Source: CAMFLJ01 sp965279255
GTDB lineage: Bacteria > Actinomycetota > Acidimicrobiia > Acidimicrobiales > Acidimicrobilacustridaceae
Assembly: GCA_965279255.1 (NCBI GenBank)
Contig: OZ257146.1
Span: forward strand, 3,658,001-3,722,000
Length of the DNA stretch: 64,000 nt
Direction: 5' to 3'
Shown here: positions 54,386-62,046 of the stretch, piece after piece
How the letters are laid out: each line of letters starts with the position of its first letter
Position numbering within the stretch: position 1 is the first letter of the stretch
Position numbers and translations under genes: made by a program
Notes under the pieces: generated by a model
Told to the model about the DNA's origin: nothing
Database searches by the model: none
The model's input: the letters and a program-made list of their open reading frames with translations, nothing else

Positions 54386-54975
54386 CCCACCGGTCGGGGA
54401 GCGCCCTCCGGGCGGTGCTGGCCGGCCTCGTGGCCGTGGCGGTGCTCACGCTCGCGGGGTGCTCCTCCGACGGTTCCGCCGCGCCCGACGCCGGTGGCGG
54501 CGGCTCGACGGCCACGAGCACGACCACGGCCACGGCCCTGCGCGGCCCCCAGGGCTTCTCCGCGGTCACCCTCATCGTCACCCTGCCCGACGGCACGGTG
54601 GAGGAGCTCTGCGTGTGGCTGGCCGACACCCCGCAGCTGCGCAACCAGGGCCTCATGGCCGTCACCGACCCGGAGCTCGGTGGGGCGGCCGCGATGGTGT
54701 TCGCGTTCGCCAACGACACCACGTCCGGCTTCTGGATGAAGGACACCCTCCTCCCCCTCTCCATCGCCTGGTACGCCGCCGACGGCTCGCTGGTGTCGAC
54801 CGCCGACATGGATCCCTGCCCCGAGGGGGTCACCGACTGCCCGGTCAGCTCCGCCGCCGGCCGCTACCGCTACGCCGTCGAGGTCCCCCAGGGGGCGCTC
54901 GACGGCCTCGGCCTCGTGGAGGGCTCGACCATCGCGTTGGGCTCGCCGTGCACGCCCGGGGGCGGCACGGCCTGA
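54382..54975 (+). CDS. DUF192 domain lipoprotein
   Basis: 197 residues. A lipobox (AVLTLAGCSS) near residue 27 predicts lipidation at the cysteine. A Gly/Ser/Thr linker then leads to a DUF192 domain: WLADTPQLRNQGLMAVTD, MVFAFANDTTSGFWMKDTLLPLSIAWY, and RYAVEVPQGALDGLGLVEG. It is likely anchored outside the cytoplasmic membrane. DUF192 function is unknown. It is coupled to panB by a GTGA overlap. Confidence 0.87.
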   Translation: MTHRSGSALRAVLAGLVAVAVLTLAGCSSDGSAAPDAGGGGSTATSTTTATALRGPQGFSAVTLIVTLPDGTVEELCVWLADTPQLRNQGLMAVTDPELGGAAAMVFAFANDTTSGFWMKDTLLPLSIAWYAADGSLVSTADMDPCPEGVTDCPVSSAAGRYRYAVEVPQGALDGLGLVEGSTIALGSPCTPGGGTA

Positions 54976-54988
54976 GGCCGCGGCCCCG

Positions 54989-55004
54989 GCGCCCGGCGGG
55001 GCGC
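54989..55004 (+). terminator. Short hairpin after the DUF192 gene
   Basis: GCGCCC-GGCG-GGGCGC, a 6-base GC stem followed by TCTTGGG. It ends 3 bases before the rpsF -35 element and likely separates the two transcripts. Confidence 0.5.
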
Positions 55005-55006
55005 TC

Positions 55007-55036
55007 TTGGGAAAACCCCCTCGGGTCCGCTAGGGT
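55007..55036 (+). promoter_or_regulatory. Promoter of the rpsF-ssb-rpsR-rplI operon
   Basis: TTGGGA (55007-55012) and TAGGGT (55031-55036) are spaced 18 bases apart. It gives a leader of about 80 bases before rpsF, long enough for structure-based regulation by S6:S18, though I could not assign such a motif. Confidence 0.65.
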
Positions 55037-55123
55037 CGCCCGGTCCAATTGAAGCCCTGCCCCGTGCGTACGGGGCCCCGGGTCCCAGGAGGGATCGGGT
55101 CCAGAGGGAGGTGATGCTCCGCG

Positions 55124-55465
55124 ATGCGGGCATACGAACTCATGATCATCTTTGATGGCGATGTCGAGGACACCGCCGTCAACGCACATCTCGCGAACGT
55201 GAACCGCCTGGTCGAGGCCGGCGGTGGCACCGTGGTGAAGACCGACCGTTGGGGTCGTCGCCGGTTCGCCTACGAGATCAACCACAAGTGGGAAGGCATC
55301 TACGTCGTCCTGGACATCTCGACCGAGGGTCGTGACCTGTCCGAGGTCGAGCGGGTGCTGCACCTCGCGGACGATGTCGTCCGCCACAAGACAATGCGCC
55401 TTCCCGACGCGGAGGCCGCTCGACGCGGCCTGCTCGGCGAGGCGGCCTCGGCCACGGCCGAGTAA
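55124..55465 (+). CDS. rpsF: 30S ribosomal protein S6
   Basis: 113 residues. It begins MRAYELMIIFDGDVEDTAVNAHLANV and contains DRWGRRRFAYEINHKWEGIYVVLDI, the bS6 signature. It pairs with S18 in the small-subunit platform. First gene of the conserved rpsF-ssb-rpsR-rplI operon. The GAGGGAGGTGAT Shine-Dalgarno upstream is strong. Confidence 0.96.
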   Translation: MRAYELMIIFDGDVEDTAVNAHLANVNRLVEAGGGTVVKTDRWGRRRFAYEINHKWEGIYVVLDISTEGRDLSEVERVLHLADDVVRHKTMRLPDAEAARRGLLGEAASATAE

Positions 55466-55481
55466 CCCAGGGAGAGCTGAG

Positions 55482-55964
55482 ATGGCACCTGGTAACAGCG
55501 TCACACTGGTCGGCAACTGCACGCGCGACCCCGAGCTCCGATTCACGTCGAGCGGCCAGGCGGTCGCCACGTTCGGTCTCGCGGTCAACCGTCGCTGGCA
55601 GAACCGTCAGACCAACGAATGGGAAGAGCAGGTCTCGTTCTTCGACGTCACCTGCTGGCAGCAGATGGCCGAGAACGTGGCCGAGTCGATCACCAAGGGC
55701 AGCCGCGTCGTCGTGACCGGTCGCCTCGATCAGCGCTCCTGGGAGACCCAGGACGGCGACAAGCGTTCGAAGGTCGAGGTCGTCGCCGACGAGATCGGCC
55801 CGAGCCTGCGCTACGCCACCGCTCAGGTGGTCCGCAACGAACGCCGTGACGGCTTCGACGGCGGCGGCAGCGGTGGAGGCGGCGGCAACGCTCCCGCCCC
55901 CGCCCCGCGCCCCGTGCAGAACGAGGCCCCGGCAGGGTACGACATGGATGAGGAGCCGTTCTGA
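55482..55964 (+). CDS. ssb: Single-stranded DNA-binding protein
   Basis: 160 residues. OB fold typical of SSB (NSVTLVGNCTRDPELRFTSSGQAVATFGLAVNRRW...FFDVTCWQQMAENVAESITKGSRVVVTGRLDQRSW). A Gly/Pro-rich linker and acidic tail follow, ending YDMDEEPF, the conserved tip that recruits partner proteins. A GGGAGAG ribosome-binding site precedes the ATG. The stop shares one base with the rpsR start (TGATG). Confidence 0.96.
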   Translation: MAPGNSVTLVGNCTRDPELRFTSSGQAVATFGLAVNRRWQNRQTNEWEEQVSFFDVTCWQQMAENVAESITKGSRVVVTGRLDQRSWETQDGDKRSKVEVVADEIGPSLRYATAQVVRNERRDGFDGGGSGGGGGNAPAPAPRPVQNEAPAGYDMDEEPF

Positions 55965-56404
55965 TGGCAAAGGCAGCACCCAAGCGCGGGAAGAACAAGG
56001 ACAACGCGCGTCGCAGCAAGAAGAAGATCAGCGTCCTGACGCAGGAGAAGGTGGAGTACGTCGATTACAAGGACGTCAACCTCCTCCGTCGCTTCATGTC
56101 CGATCGGGCCAAGATCCGCGCCCGTCGGGTGACCGGCAACGACTCCCAGCAGCAGAAGGAGATCGCCCGGGCCATCAAGAACGCCCGTGAGATGGCGCTC
56201 CTTCCGTACACCAACCGGGTCACGACCCAGCGTGGTGGCGGCCGGGACCGCGGCGATCGTGGTGACCGTGGCGATCGCGGGCGTCGTGAAGAGGCGACCC
56301 TCGAGGCCCCGAACACCGAGGTCGCCGAGGCCGTCGAGGTCATCGAGACCGACGGCGAGGTCACCGAGGTGGTCGAGGTCGAGGTCGCGGAGGTGACCGA
56401 ATGA
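55964..56404 (+). CDS. rpsR: 30S ribosomal protein S18 with a long C-terminal extension
   Basis: 146 residues, against the usual 75-90 for bS18. Residues 1 to about 88 are the S18 domain (VEYVDYKDVNLLRRFMSDRAKIRARRVTG, QQQKEIARAIKNAREMALLPYT). The remaining 58 residues are extra: an Arg/Gly/Asp run with DRG repeats, then a strongly acidic Glu/Val tail. S18 binds S6 on the 30S platform. The frame is intact and overlaps rplI by 4 bases (ATGA), so the tail is probably real. Confidence 0.93.
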   Translation: MAKAAPKRGKNKDNARRSKKKISVLTQEKVEYVDYKDVNLLRRFMSDRAKIRARRVTGNDSQQQKEIARAIKNAREMALLPYTNRVTTQRGGGRDRGDRGDRGDRGRREEATLEAPNTEVAEAVEVIETDGEVTEVVEVEVAEVTE

Positions 56405-56847
56405 AGCTGCTGCTTCGCTCCGACGTCGAGGGCGTCGGCAAGAGGGGCGACATCGTCGACGTCGCGGACGGCTACGCCCGCAACTTCCTCGTGCCCAAGG
56501 GCTTCGCCATCAAGGCCAGCCCGGGCGTCACCGCTCAGGCCGAGGCCATGCGGCGCTCGCGTGACACCAAGGACGCCGTGGCCCGTGCCGCGGCCGAGGA
56601 GATCGCCAAGACCCTCGTCCCGGCGGTCATCACCGTGACCTCGCGGGCCAGCGGTGAGGGCAAGCTCTTCGGCTCGGTCGCCACGACCGAGATCCTCGAC
56701 GCTGTCAACGCCCAGACCGGCATCGAGCTCGACCGCAAGGTCATCGTGCTCGACGAGCCCATCAAGACGACCGGCACGCACCAGGTGACGGCCAAGCTGC
56801 ACTCCGAGGTGCAGTTCCAGATCACCGTCGAGGTCAGCGCCAGCTGA
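56401..56847 (+). CDS. rplI: 50S ribosomal protein L9
   Basis: 148 residues. MKLLLRSDVEGVGKRGDIVDVADGYARNFLVPKGFA is the bL9 N-terminal domain. A long helix and a C-terminal domain (ITVTSRASGEGKLFGSVATTEI) follow. It extends from the L1 side of the ribosome and helps keep reading frame. ATG overlaps the rpsR stop. Confidence 0.96.
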   Translation: MKLLLRSDVEGVGKRGDIVDVADGYARNFLVPKGFAIKASPGVTAQAEAMRRSRDTKDAVARAAAEEIAKTLVPAVITVTSRASGEGKLFGSVATTEILDAVNAQTGIELDRKVIVLDEPIKTTGTHQVTAKLHSEVQFQITVEVSAS

Positions 56848-56885
56848 TCCGCCGCCGGCTCCGGCCGGCACCGACGAATCGTGCA

Positions 56886-56911
56886 CGAGGGGTCGCTCCG
56901 GCGGCCCCTCG
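56886..56911 (+). terminator. Hairpin after rplI
   Basis: CGAGGGG pairs with CCCCTCG, continued by a T-G pair and CGC/GCG around a TCCG loop. It lies about 40 bases after the rplI stop and is a plausible operon terminator, without a U-tract. Confidence 0.6.
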
Positions 56912-57008
56912 TCCGCGTCCGGGGTCGGGTCGACCGCGCCCGGTGGTGAGTGAGGTCACCGACCGTTCATCTCCTGGACAGCAATGCTGGTCAGAGCACG
57001 ATGGTTGC

Positions 57009-57136
57009 TTGTCCACAGTGCGGCACCCAGGCGCTGTCACACCCCCTGCGTAGGGTGGTTCCCATGGCGCACAAGGGTTCGCTGCAGGTTGCACGCTCCA
57101 CAGGTTCGGGTTGTTGTCCACAGCCCGTCCACAGGG
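57009..57136 (+). promoter_or_regulatory. DnaA-box cluster upstream of dnaB
   Basis: Two perfect TTGTCCACA boxes (57009-57017 and 57114-57122) plus near matches CGTCCACAG (about 57126-57134) and GCTCCACAG (about 57095-57103), all on the plus strand. Outside oriC this density does not recur in the window. A TAGGGT (57051-57056) between the boxes may be the dnaB -10, which would put DnaA binding around the promoter. Confidence 0.7.
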
Positions 57137-57206
57137 CTGTGCCCAGCAGAAACCGGGGTTGTGCCCCTACCGATCCCCAGGGCCCGCGGGGGAGAGTGGT
57201 CGGGCC

Positions 57207-59168
57207 ATGAGCTTCACCGACGACGAGCCTCGATCCTCCCGCCCCTCCGGGGCCGGCCGGGTCCCACCCCACAACCTCCAGGCCGAGGAGTCCCTCCTCG
57301 GGGCGATGCTGCTGTCGAAGGACGCCATCGCCACCGCGTCCGAGGTCCTCGACGCCGAGAACTTCTACAAGCCGGCCCACGGCCACATCTTCGAGGCCAT
57401 CACCTCGCTGTCGGCCGCCGGCGAGCCCGCCGACCCGGTCACCGTCGCCGAGGAGCTGCGCCGCGCCGGCCTGCTCGACGCCGTCGGCGGCCCGGCCACC
57501 CTGGTCACCCTGCAGGCCAGCACCCCCGCCATCTCCAACGCCGGTCGCTACGCCCGCATCATCGAGGAGCACGCCCTGCTCCGACGCCTCATCGGCGTCG
57601 CCGGCGAGATCGCCGAGATGAGCTACGACCTCCCCGAGGACGTCACCAAGACCGTCGACCAGGCCGAGTCGCTCGTGTTCGAGGTCGCCCAGCGCCGGGT
57701 CACCGACACCATGGCGCCGATCCACGACCTGCTCAACGACAACCTCGATCGGCTCGAGTCGCTCTACGACAAGGGCGACGCCATCACCGGCACGCCCACC
57801 GGCTTCCTCGACCTCGACGAGCTGCTCTCGGGCCTCCAGCCCAACGCCCTGTACGTGCTCGGCGCCCGCCCCTCCATGGGCAAGACCGCCCTCGCCCTCG
57901 GCGTGGCCTCCAACGCCGCCATCGAGGCCCAGCGGCCCACGCTGATCTTCTCGCTCGAGATGGGCCAGCTCGAGCTCACCCAGCGAATGCTGTGCTCCGA
58001 GGCCCGGGTCGACTCCAAGCGGGTGCGCAACGGCAACCTCAGCGAGAGCGACTGGGGCAAGATCGCCCACGCCACCGGCCGCCTGGCCGAGGCGCCGATC
58101 TGGATCGACGACAACCCCAACCTCACCATCATGGAGATCCGGTCGAAGGCCCGCCGGCTCAAGAGCCGCCTCGGCGACCTCGGCCTCGTGGTGGTCGACT
58201 ACCTCCAGCTGATGACCGGCCGCTCCAACGCCGAGAACCGCCAGGTCGAGGTGTCGGAGATCTCCCGAGGCCTCAAGATCCTCGCCCGCGAGCTCGAGTG
58301 CCCGGTGCTGGCCCTCTCGCAGCTCTCCCGCCAGCTCGAGATGCGGGCCGACAAGCGCCCGATGCTCGCCGACCTGCGTGAAAGTGGTTGCCTCACCGCC
58401 GACACCCTCATCACCCGGGCCGACACCGGCGCACAGGTCCCGATCGGTGAGCTGCTCGCCCAGGCCGCCACCGACGTTCCGGTCTGGACGCTCGACGAGC
58501 ACTACCGCTTGGTTCCCGGCACGATGACCCACGTCTTTCCGAGCGGGGTGAAGGAGACCTACGAGCTGAAGCTCCGCTCCGGCCGCACGGTCAAGGCATC
58601 GGGCAACCACCCCTTCCTCCGGCTTGGCGGCTGGACCCCGCTCGACGACCTCGTCGTCGGCGACCGCGTCGCGGTGCCCCGGCCAGGGGGTCCCTGGTCT
58701 GCGGGTTGCCCGGCGATCATCCCTGATGAGCTCCTCCCCGACGACGTGGCGGATCACCTGAGCATGAAGTACCACGTCGACCTCAATGGCCTCACGCTCT
58801 CGCGCTCAGAGCTCCGGCAGGTGGCATCGGGTCTGGATGACCAGTGGCTCGCCGACCTCGCCGCCTCCGATGTGTTCTGGGACGAGGTCGTCGACATCGT
58901 GCCGCTCGGCCCGCAGGAGGTCTACGACGCCACCGTCGAGGGCACCCACAACTTCCTCGCCGATGGCATCGTCGTGCACAACAGCATCGAGCAGGACGCC
59001 GACGTCGTGATGTTCATCTACCGCGACGACGTCTACAACCCCGACTCACCCGATCGCGGCACCGCCGAGATCCTGGTGAGCAAGCACCGAAACGGCCCCA
59101 CCGGCATGGTGCGCCTGGCCTTCCTCGACCACTACACCAAGTTCGCCAACATGGCCCGCGGCGCCTAA
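57207..59168 (+). CDS. dnaB: Replicative DNA helicase DnaB (intein-containing)
   Basis: 653 residues as translated, of which residues 395-592 are an intein; the spliced product would be 455 residues, the normal DnaB length. N-terminal DnaG-binding domain (PPHNLQAEESLLGAMLLSKDAI), then RecA-like ATPase with Walker A ARPSMGKTALAL, LIFSLEMGQLELTQRML, and LVVVDYLQLM. The extein joins as DLRESG|SIEQDAD, restoring the conserved motif. It unwinds DNA at the fork. ATG 57207 begins MSFTDDEP; GGGGGAGAG lies upstream, slightly far. Confidence 0.95.
   Translation: MSFTDDEPRSSRPSGAGRVPPHNLQAEESLLGAMLLSKDAIATASEVLDAENFYKPAHGHIFEAITSLSAAGEPADPVTVAEELRRAGLLDAVGGPATLVTLQASTPAISNAGRYARIIEEHALLRRLIGVAGEIAEMSYDLPEDVTKTVDQAESLVFEVAQRRVTDTMAPIHDLLNDNLDRLESLYDKGDAITGTPTGFLDLDELLSGLQPNALYVLGARPSMGKTALALGVASNAAIEAQRPTLIFSLEMGQLELTQRMLCSEARVDSKRVRNGNLSESDWGKIAHATGRLAEAPIWIDDNPNLTIMEIRSKARRLKSRLGDLGLVVVDYLQLMTGRSNAENRQVEVSEISRGLKILARELECPVLALSQLSRQLEMRADKRPMLADLRESGCLTADTLITRADTGAQVPIGELLAQAATDVPVWTLDEHYRLVPGTMTHVFPSGVKETYELKLRSGRTVKASGNHPFLRLGGWTPLDDLVVGDRVAVPRPGGPWSAGCPAIIPDELLPDDVADHLSMKYHVDLNGLTLSRSELRQVASGLDDQWLADLAASDVFWDEVVDIVPLGPQEVYDATVEGTHNFLADGIVVHNSIEQDADVVMFIYRDDVYNPDSPDRGTAEILVSKHRNGPTGMVRLAFLDHYTKFANMARGA
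58389..58982 (+). mobile_element. DnaB mini-intein
   Basis: 198 residues inserted in frame between Gly394 and a Ser of DnaB, at the DLRESG|SIEQDAD site also used by the Synechocystis DnaB intein. Splicing blocks are complete: Cys1 in block A (CLTADTLITR), block B with the conserved His (KASGNHPFLR), block F (YDATVEGTHNFLADG), block G ending His-Asn, then Ser+1. No LAGLIDADG endonuclease motif is visible and the middle is short, so it is probably a splicing-competent intein that has lost homing ability. Confidence 0.95.
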
Positions 59169-59214
59169 CCCGATGTAGGGGCCCGCGCCCTTCACGCCCC
59201 CTCGTGCGTTATGC

Positions 59215-59233
59215 GCCGAGCGCGGCTCTCGGC
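59215..59233 (+). terminator. Weak hairpin after dnaB
   Basis: GCCGAG-cgcggct-CTCGGC about 45 bases after the dnaB stop, without a U-tract. It is a possible terminator. A second small hairpin (GGGGTC-CTT-GACCCC) lies near 59338-59352, close to the end of the convergent ImmA-type gene. Confidence 0.4.
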
Positions 59234-59370
59234 AGCATCTGCTCAGAGTCGCGCAACGGGAATCGAAAGCGATCCGATCTGAGCTCGGACCACAGCCTGT
59301 TGCCTGATTAGGGCGACAGCCAGCAGCTCCCATTGCGGGGGTCCTTGACCCCGTTCGGCCTCGGCTCCGT

Positions 59371-60237
59371 CTACCTGCGGTGCAACACCAGGTGGACGGC
59401 GTTGGGTGAGAGGTCGTAGTCAGCTTTGTCGGCCTGGCATGCCCGACTCACGTGGCGAACGATGTCGCTCGTGCGCAACTCGGTAGGACCCTCATCCAAG
59501 AGGACCTGAGCCCGCCACGCGATCGGGTCGTCGGAGACCACGTTGAGCCACTCTGGGCCGGTCCAGACCGGCCCGACCCAGTTGGCGTTCGCGTGGGCCA
59601 CGACCTTGACTCTCTCGCCGTCGTAGCTGATCAACGAGACCATCGCCGCGGCGCGGCGGGAGTGCTCGACGTACGAGCGCATCGCCACGTACCGCCGGAG
59701 GCCGAACGCGTGGCGCACAGCGTCGATATCGCTGACTTCAGGCATTCCGCTGCCCGAGCGGAGCTCGACTCGCCGGGCGAAGGCGGCCGCTCCGGTCAGG
59801 AGCTGGTGGGCGAAGTACTGGGCCTGGTCCTCGAGGAGCCGCACGAGGTCTCGTCGGGGAATGAGGTGATGTCCGGACAGCTCCTCAACGACGTTGTGCT
59901 CGAGATAGGCGTGAGCGATCTCGTGGGCAAGGACCAGCCGGCGCTTCGCGTCGCTCATCCCTGGGCGGATACGGATGTGCTGGTTACCGTCGCCGTCGAA
60001 GATGAAGACGCCCGGCGGGATCTGGGGCCCTGCGAGTCCGAGGTGGTCGGTATAGACCTTGCCGCTGTAGCCGAACAGCGCGGCTGAGGCGTCGTCCCAG
60101 TCCTCCTCGACGGAGAGGTTCAGGTAAGATGCCACGGCGTCGACGTCGTAGGGAGGCTTGAACTGGCCCGCCAGCTCGAGCAGATCCGTGGCCATCCAAT
60201 CGAGGGCCCGGCGGTCCCCGAGGTTCAACTTCGACAT
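59371..60237 (-). CDS. ImmA/IrrE-family metallopeptidase
   Basis: 288 residues. The zinc site is HEIAHAYLEH at about residues 106-115, within LVLAHEIAHAYLEHNVV, as in ImmA/IrrE proteases. It is followed by a basic helical segment and a C-terminal GAF-like region (VVAHANANWVGPVWTGPEW...). Such proteases cleave or inactivate a partner XRE repressor to switch on mobile-element or stress genes. The XRE gene lies 8 bases upstream on the same strand, a classic pairing. Confidence 0.87.
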   Translation of the reverse strand: MSKLNLGDRRALDWMATDLLELAGQFKPPYDVDAVASYLNLSVEEDWDDASAALFGYSGKVYTDHLGLAGPQIPPGVFIFDGDGNQHIRIRPGMSDAKRRLVLAHEIAHAYLEHNVVEELSGHHLIPRRDLVRLLEDQAQYFAHQLLTGAAAFARRVELRSGSGMPEVSDIDAVRHAFGLRRYVAMRSYVEHSRRAAAMVSLISYDGERVKVVAHANANWVGPVWTGPEWLNVVSDDPIAWRAQVLLDEGPTELRTSDIVRHVSRACQADKADYDLSPNAVHLVLHRR

Positions 60238-60245
60238 GGTGCCCC

Positions 60246-60647
60246 CTAGTCGGTACTGGACGAACCCTCGGCAAGCACCCTCATGATGCTCAGCGCTGCC
60301 TGCGCGTTCTCCTCTGAAAGCTCGTCCCAGTACTGAAGGAGTTGCTGGCTCTGCTTGCGACGTTCGGGGTTCGCGACGGCGGCGTCGTCAAGGAGCTCCT
60401 CGGCTTCGTCCGCATCTACGACAAGGTCGCGTATCGAACACTCGTAGACCTTGGCTAGCGCCATCACCTTCGTGATGCCTGGATCGGCGATCGCGCCGCT
60501 CTCGATCATCGAGATTGAGCTCTTGGTTAGAGCTCCTTTGGTTCGATCTGCGACCTGCTGTTGGGTCAGGCCCCTCGCGATCCGCCGCGTCTTGGCAGCG
60601 ATGGCGATCGCAGATGGTCTTGGTGCCTTATCAACGTCGAGTGCCAC
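60246..60647 (-). CDS. XRE-family transcriptional regulator
   Basis: 133 residues. The N-terminal helix-turn-helix is AAKTRRIARGLTQQQVADRTKGALTKSSISMIESGAIADPGITKVMALAKVYECSIRDLV. An acidic C-terminal half (ADEAEELLDDAAVANPERR...LSEENAQAALSIMRVLAEG) may bind the ImmA partner. GTG 60647 is preferred, but an in-frame TTG at 60665 would add MFRILY and start inside the operator-like motif. It probably represses itself and the divergent gene at 60714. Confidence 0.87.
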   Translation of the reverse strand: MALDVDKAPRPSAIAIAAKTRRIARGLTQQQVADRTKGALTKSSISMIESGAIADPGITKVMALAKVYECSIRDLVVDADEAEELLDDAAVANPERRKQSQQLLQYWDELSEENAQAALSIMRVLAEGSSSTD

Positions 60648-60713
60648 GTACAGGATCCTAAACAAATTTCAGGAACTTGAACAGCGGCTCGGAGGAGGTT
60701 TAGGATCCTGAAC
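60648..60713. promoter_or_regulatory. Triple operator between the XRE gene and the divergent unknown gene
   Basis: Three copies of a near-palindromic motif TTTAGGATCCTGAAC: an inverted copy at about 60649-60663, a 12/15 copy at 60668-60682, and a perfect copy at 60699-60713. Core centres are 19 and 31 bases apart, close to two and three helical turns. The third copy ends one base before the ATG at 60714, so bound repressor would block that gene's start. Confidence 0.75.
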
Positions 60714-61268
60714 ATGGATCGGGATACTCACCCACCGTCGGCGGCTCGTTGGACCGCCGGCGAGACCGAGATGGCGACCCGAGTGGAAGCACTGCTGGAG
60801 CCTGTGGCCATCGCCGTGTCTGACGACACGCTTGAGCTGCTCGACCCGCTCTCCGCGGGCGTGGACGAGTGTGTCGATGGTCTGCTGAGCCGTATCCCGT
60901 CGCCCTCCGGGGGTTCCAGCAGGCTGCGGGGCTACGTCACCCTGCAGCTCCGGGCGATCGATCCAGACGGAGACCGTCCTCGCAGAGAGCACTGCAACAC
61001 CTGTGGCCATCCCACGGATGCGGGGGAGCGGCTCTTGCTCTCGATCGTCCGTCAGTCTCGCTTCGCTACGGTCGACACTGAGCGTGCCTGGGTGGGCTCC
61101 TTGGACGGTGGTGTGTCCGTGTCGGTCGACGTCGACTGCGATTCGATCGCAGTGTCCCTGCTGGCCTTGCAGGACCTCGGGGAGCTTCTTCTGAAGGGCC
61201 TCAAGGGTCGGGGAGCGAGTAGGGCCTCGTTCTCCCTGGGTTACGCGGCCGACGATCTCCGCCTGTGA
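60714..61268 (+). CDS. Unknown protein divergent from the XRE/ImmA pair
   Basis: 184 residues, family not recognised. A charged N-terminal half is followed by REHCNTCGHPTDAGERLLL, which contains one HCxxCGH motif that could bind a metal. A Ser/Val-rich beta region follows (VSVSVDVDCDSIAVSLLALQDLGELLLKGLKG). No signal peptide or membrane helix is evident. The ATG follows directly after an operator copy, so expression is probably under the XRE repressor and relieved by ImmA. A GGAGGAGG lies 17 bases upstream, which is far for a ribosome-binding site. Confidence 0.7.
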   Translation: MDRDTHPPSAARWTAGETEMATRVEALLEPVAIAVSDDTLELLDPLSAGVDECVDGLLSRIPSPSGGSSRLRGYVTLQLRAIDPDGDRPRREHCNTCGHPTDAGERLLLSIVRQSRFATVDTERAWVGSLDGGVSVSVDVDCDSIAVSLLALQDLGELLLKGLKGRGASRASFSLGYAADDLRL

Positions 61269-61335
61269 TGGCGTAGAAGCGACGTCGAATCATCGCTGTT
61301 GCGTCCGGACTCCTTCGACGGTGAACAGGAGCACC

Positions 61336-62046
61336 TCACCCGTCCCCTAGGGAATCGAGGTGCTGACGCATCTCCCTCCGCAGTGGTGCCCGATGTTGCT
61401 CGCTCCGTAGCTGATCCTGCCGGCGGCCTGAAGAGGTCTCTTCTCGAATCCATTCGTGGAAGGCCGCAGCGGCCTCAGCGACCGGCAGCTCCGTGGACCC
61501 CCACGTGTCGGTCCACTCCTCCATGAGGTCGAGCTCAACGAACGCAGCGACACACGACTCGTGAAGCTCCTGCGTTCCAGCGATGAATCGGGTCATGTAG
61601 AAGATGAATCGCTGCTGAAGGAGGTTGATTCCGACTGGGTCAAGGCAGGCAACACGAGGTGCCGAGGCCAGAACCTCGGAAGCTGCAAGGCCGAAGTCGG
61701 CAAATCTGACGGCGTGATGCGCATCCTCGCCAGCAAGGTGGGGCAGGGGCATGAGACGGAAGTGTGAGCTCCCCCACTTGTCCAGCTTCACCTCGTCGTG
61801 GGGGACCACGCGGGCGACGTGGAGCCTCTCCATGAGGTCCACACCGTTCGAACGCATCGAGCAGGGATGCGTCAGGACAATCACTGTGCCGGCCCCGTCG
61901 GGCAGGCCCGGAATCGCCACCTCCTCGAGCACGTCCCCTGTCTGGAGGGGGCGGTTCGGGTTCACTTGGTCGCCGCGGTAGAGGTAGAGCGCGTCGACCG
62001 AGGGTGGGCGGTCGAGCTGCTCCGGCTCGTTCGCTGATGGTGTCAC
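61336..62046 (-). CDS. Unknown protein, last gene of the TIGR04255-like operon
   Basis: 236 residues, not recognised. Visible features are a YRGDQVNPNRPLQTGDVLEEVAIPGLP stretch, VIVLTHPCSMR with His and Cys that look conserved in style, KWGSSHFRLMPLP, and a long helical region (INLLQQRFIFYMTRFIAGTQELHESCVAAFVELDLMEEW). The last 30 residues are basic. It overlaps the preceding helix-turn-helix gene by 4 bases (ATGA), so it is made together with that protein. No signal peptide is seen. Confidence 0.72.
   Translation of the reverse strand: MTPSANEPEQLDRPPSVDALYLYRGDQVNPNRPLQTGDVLEEVAIPGLPDGAGTVIVLTHPCSMRSNGVDLMERLHVARVVPHDEVKLDKWGSSHFRLMPLPHLAGEDAHHAVRFADFGLAASEVLASAPRVACLDPVGINLLQQRFIFYMTRFIAGTQELHESCVAAFVELDLMEEWTDTWGSTELPVAEAAAAFHEWIREETSSGRRQDQLRSEQHRAPLRREMRQHLDSLGDG

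Noticed and set aside
54976..55123. S6:S18-binding leader RNA before rpsF
   Set aside because: The leader is long enough, but no conserved CCG bulge stem could be identified by eye.
57064..57210. Short ORF starting at ATG 57064 after a TAGGGT hexamer
   Set aside because: It contains no family features and runs into dnaB in another frame. The hexamer is better read as a promoter for dnaB.
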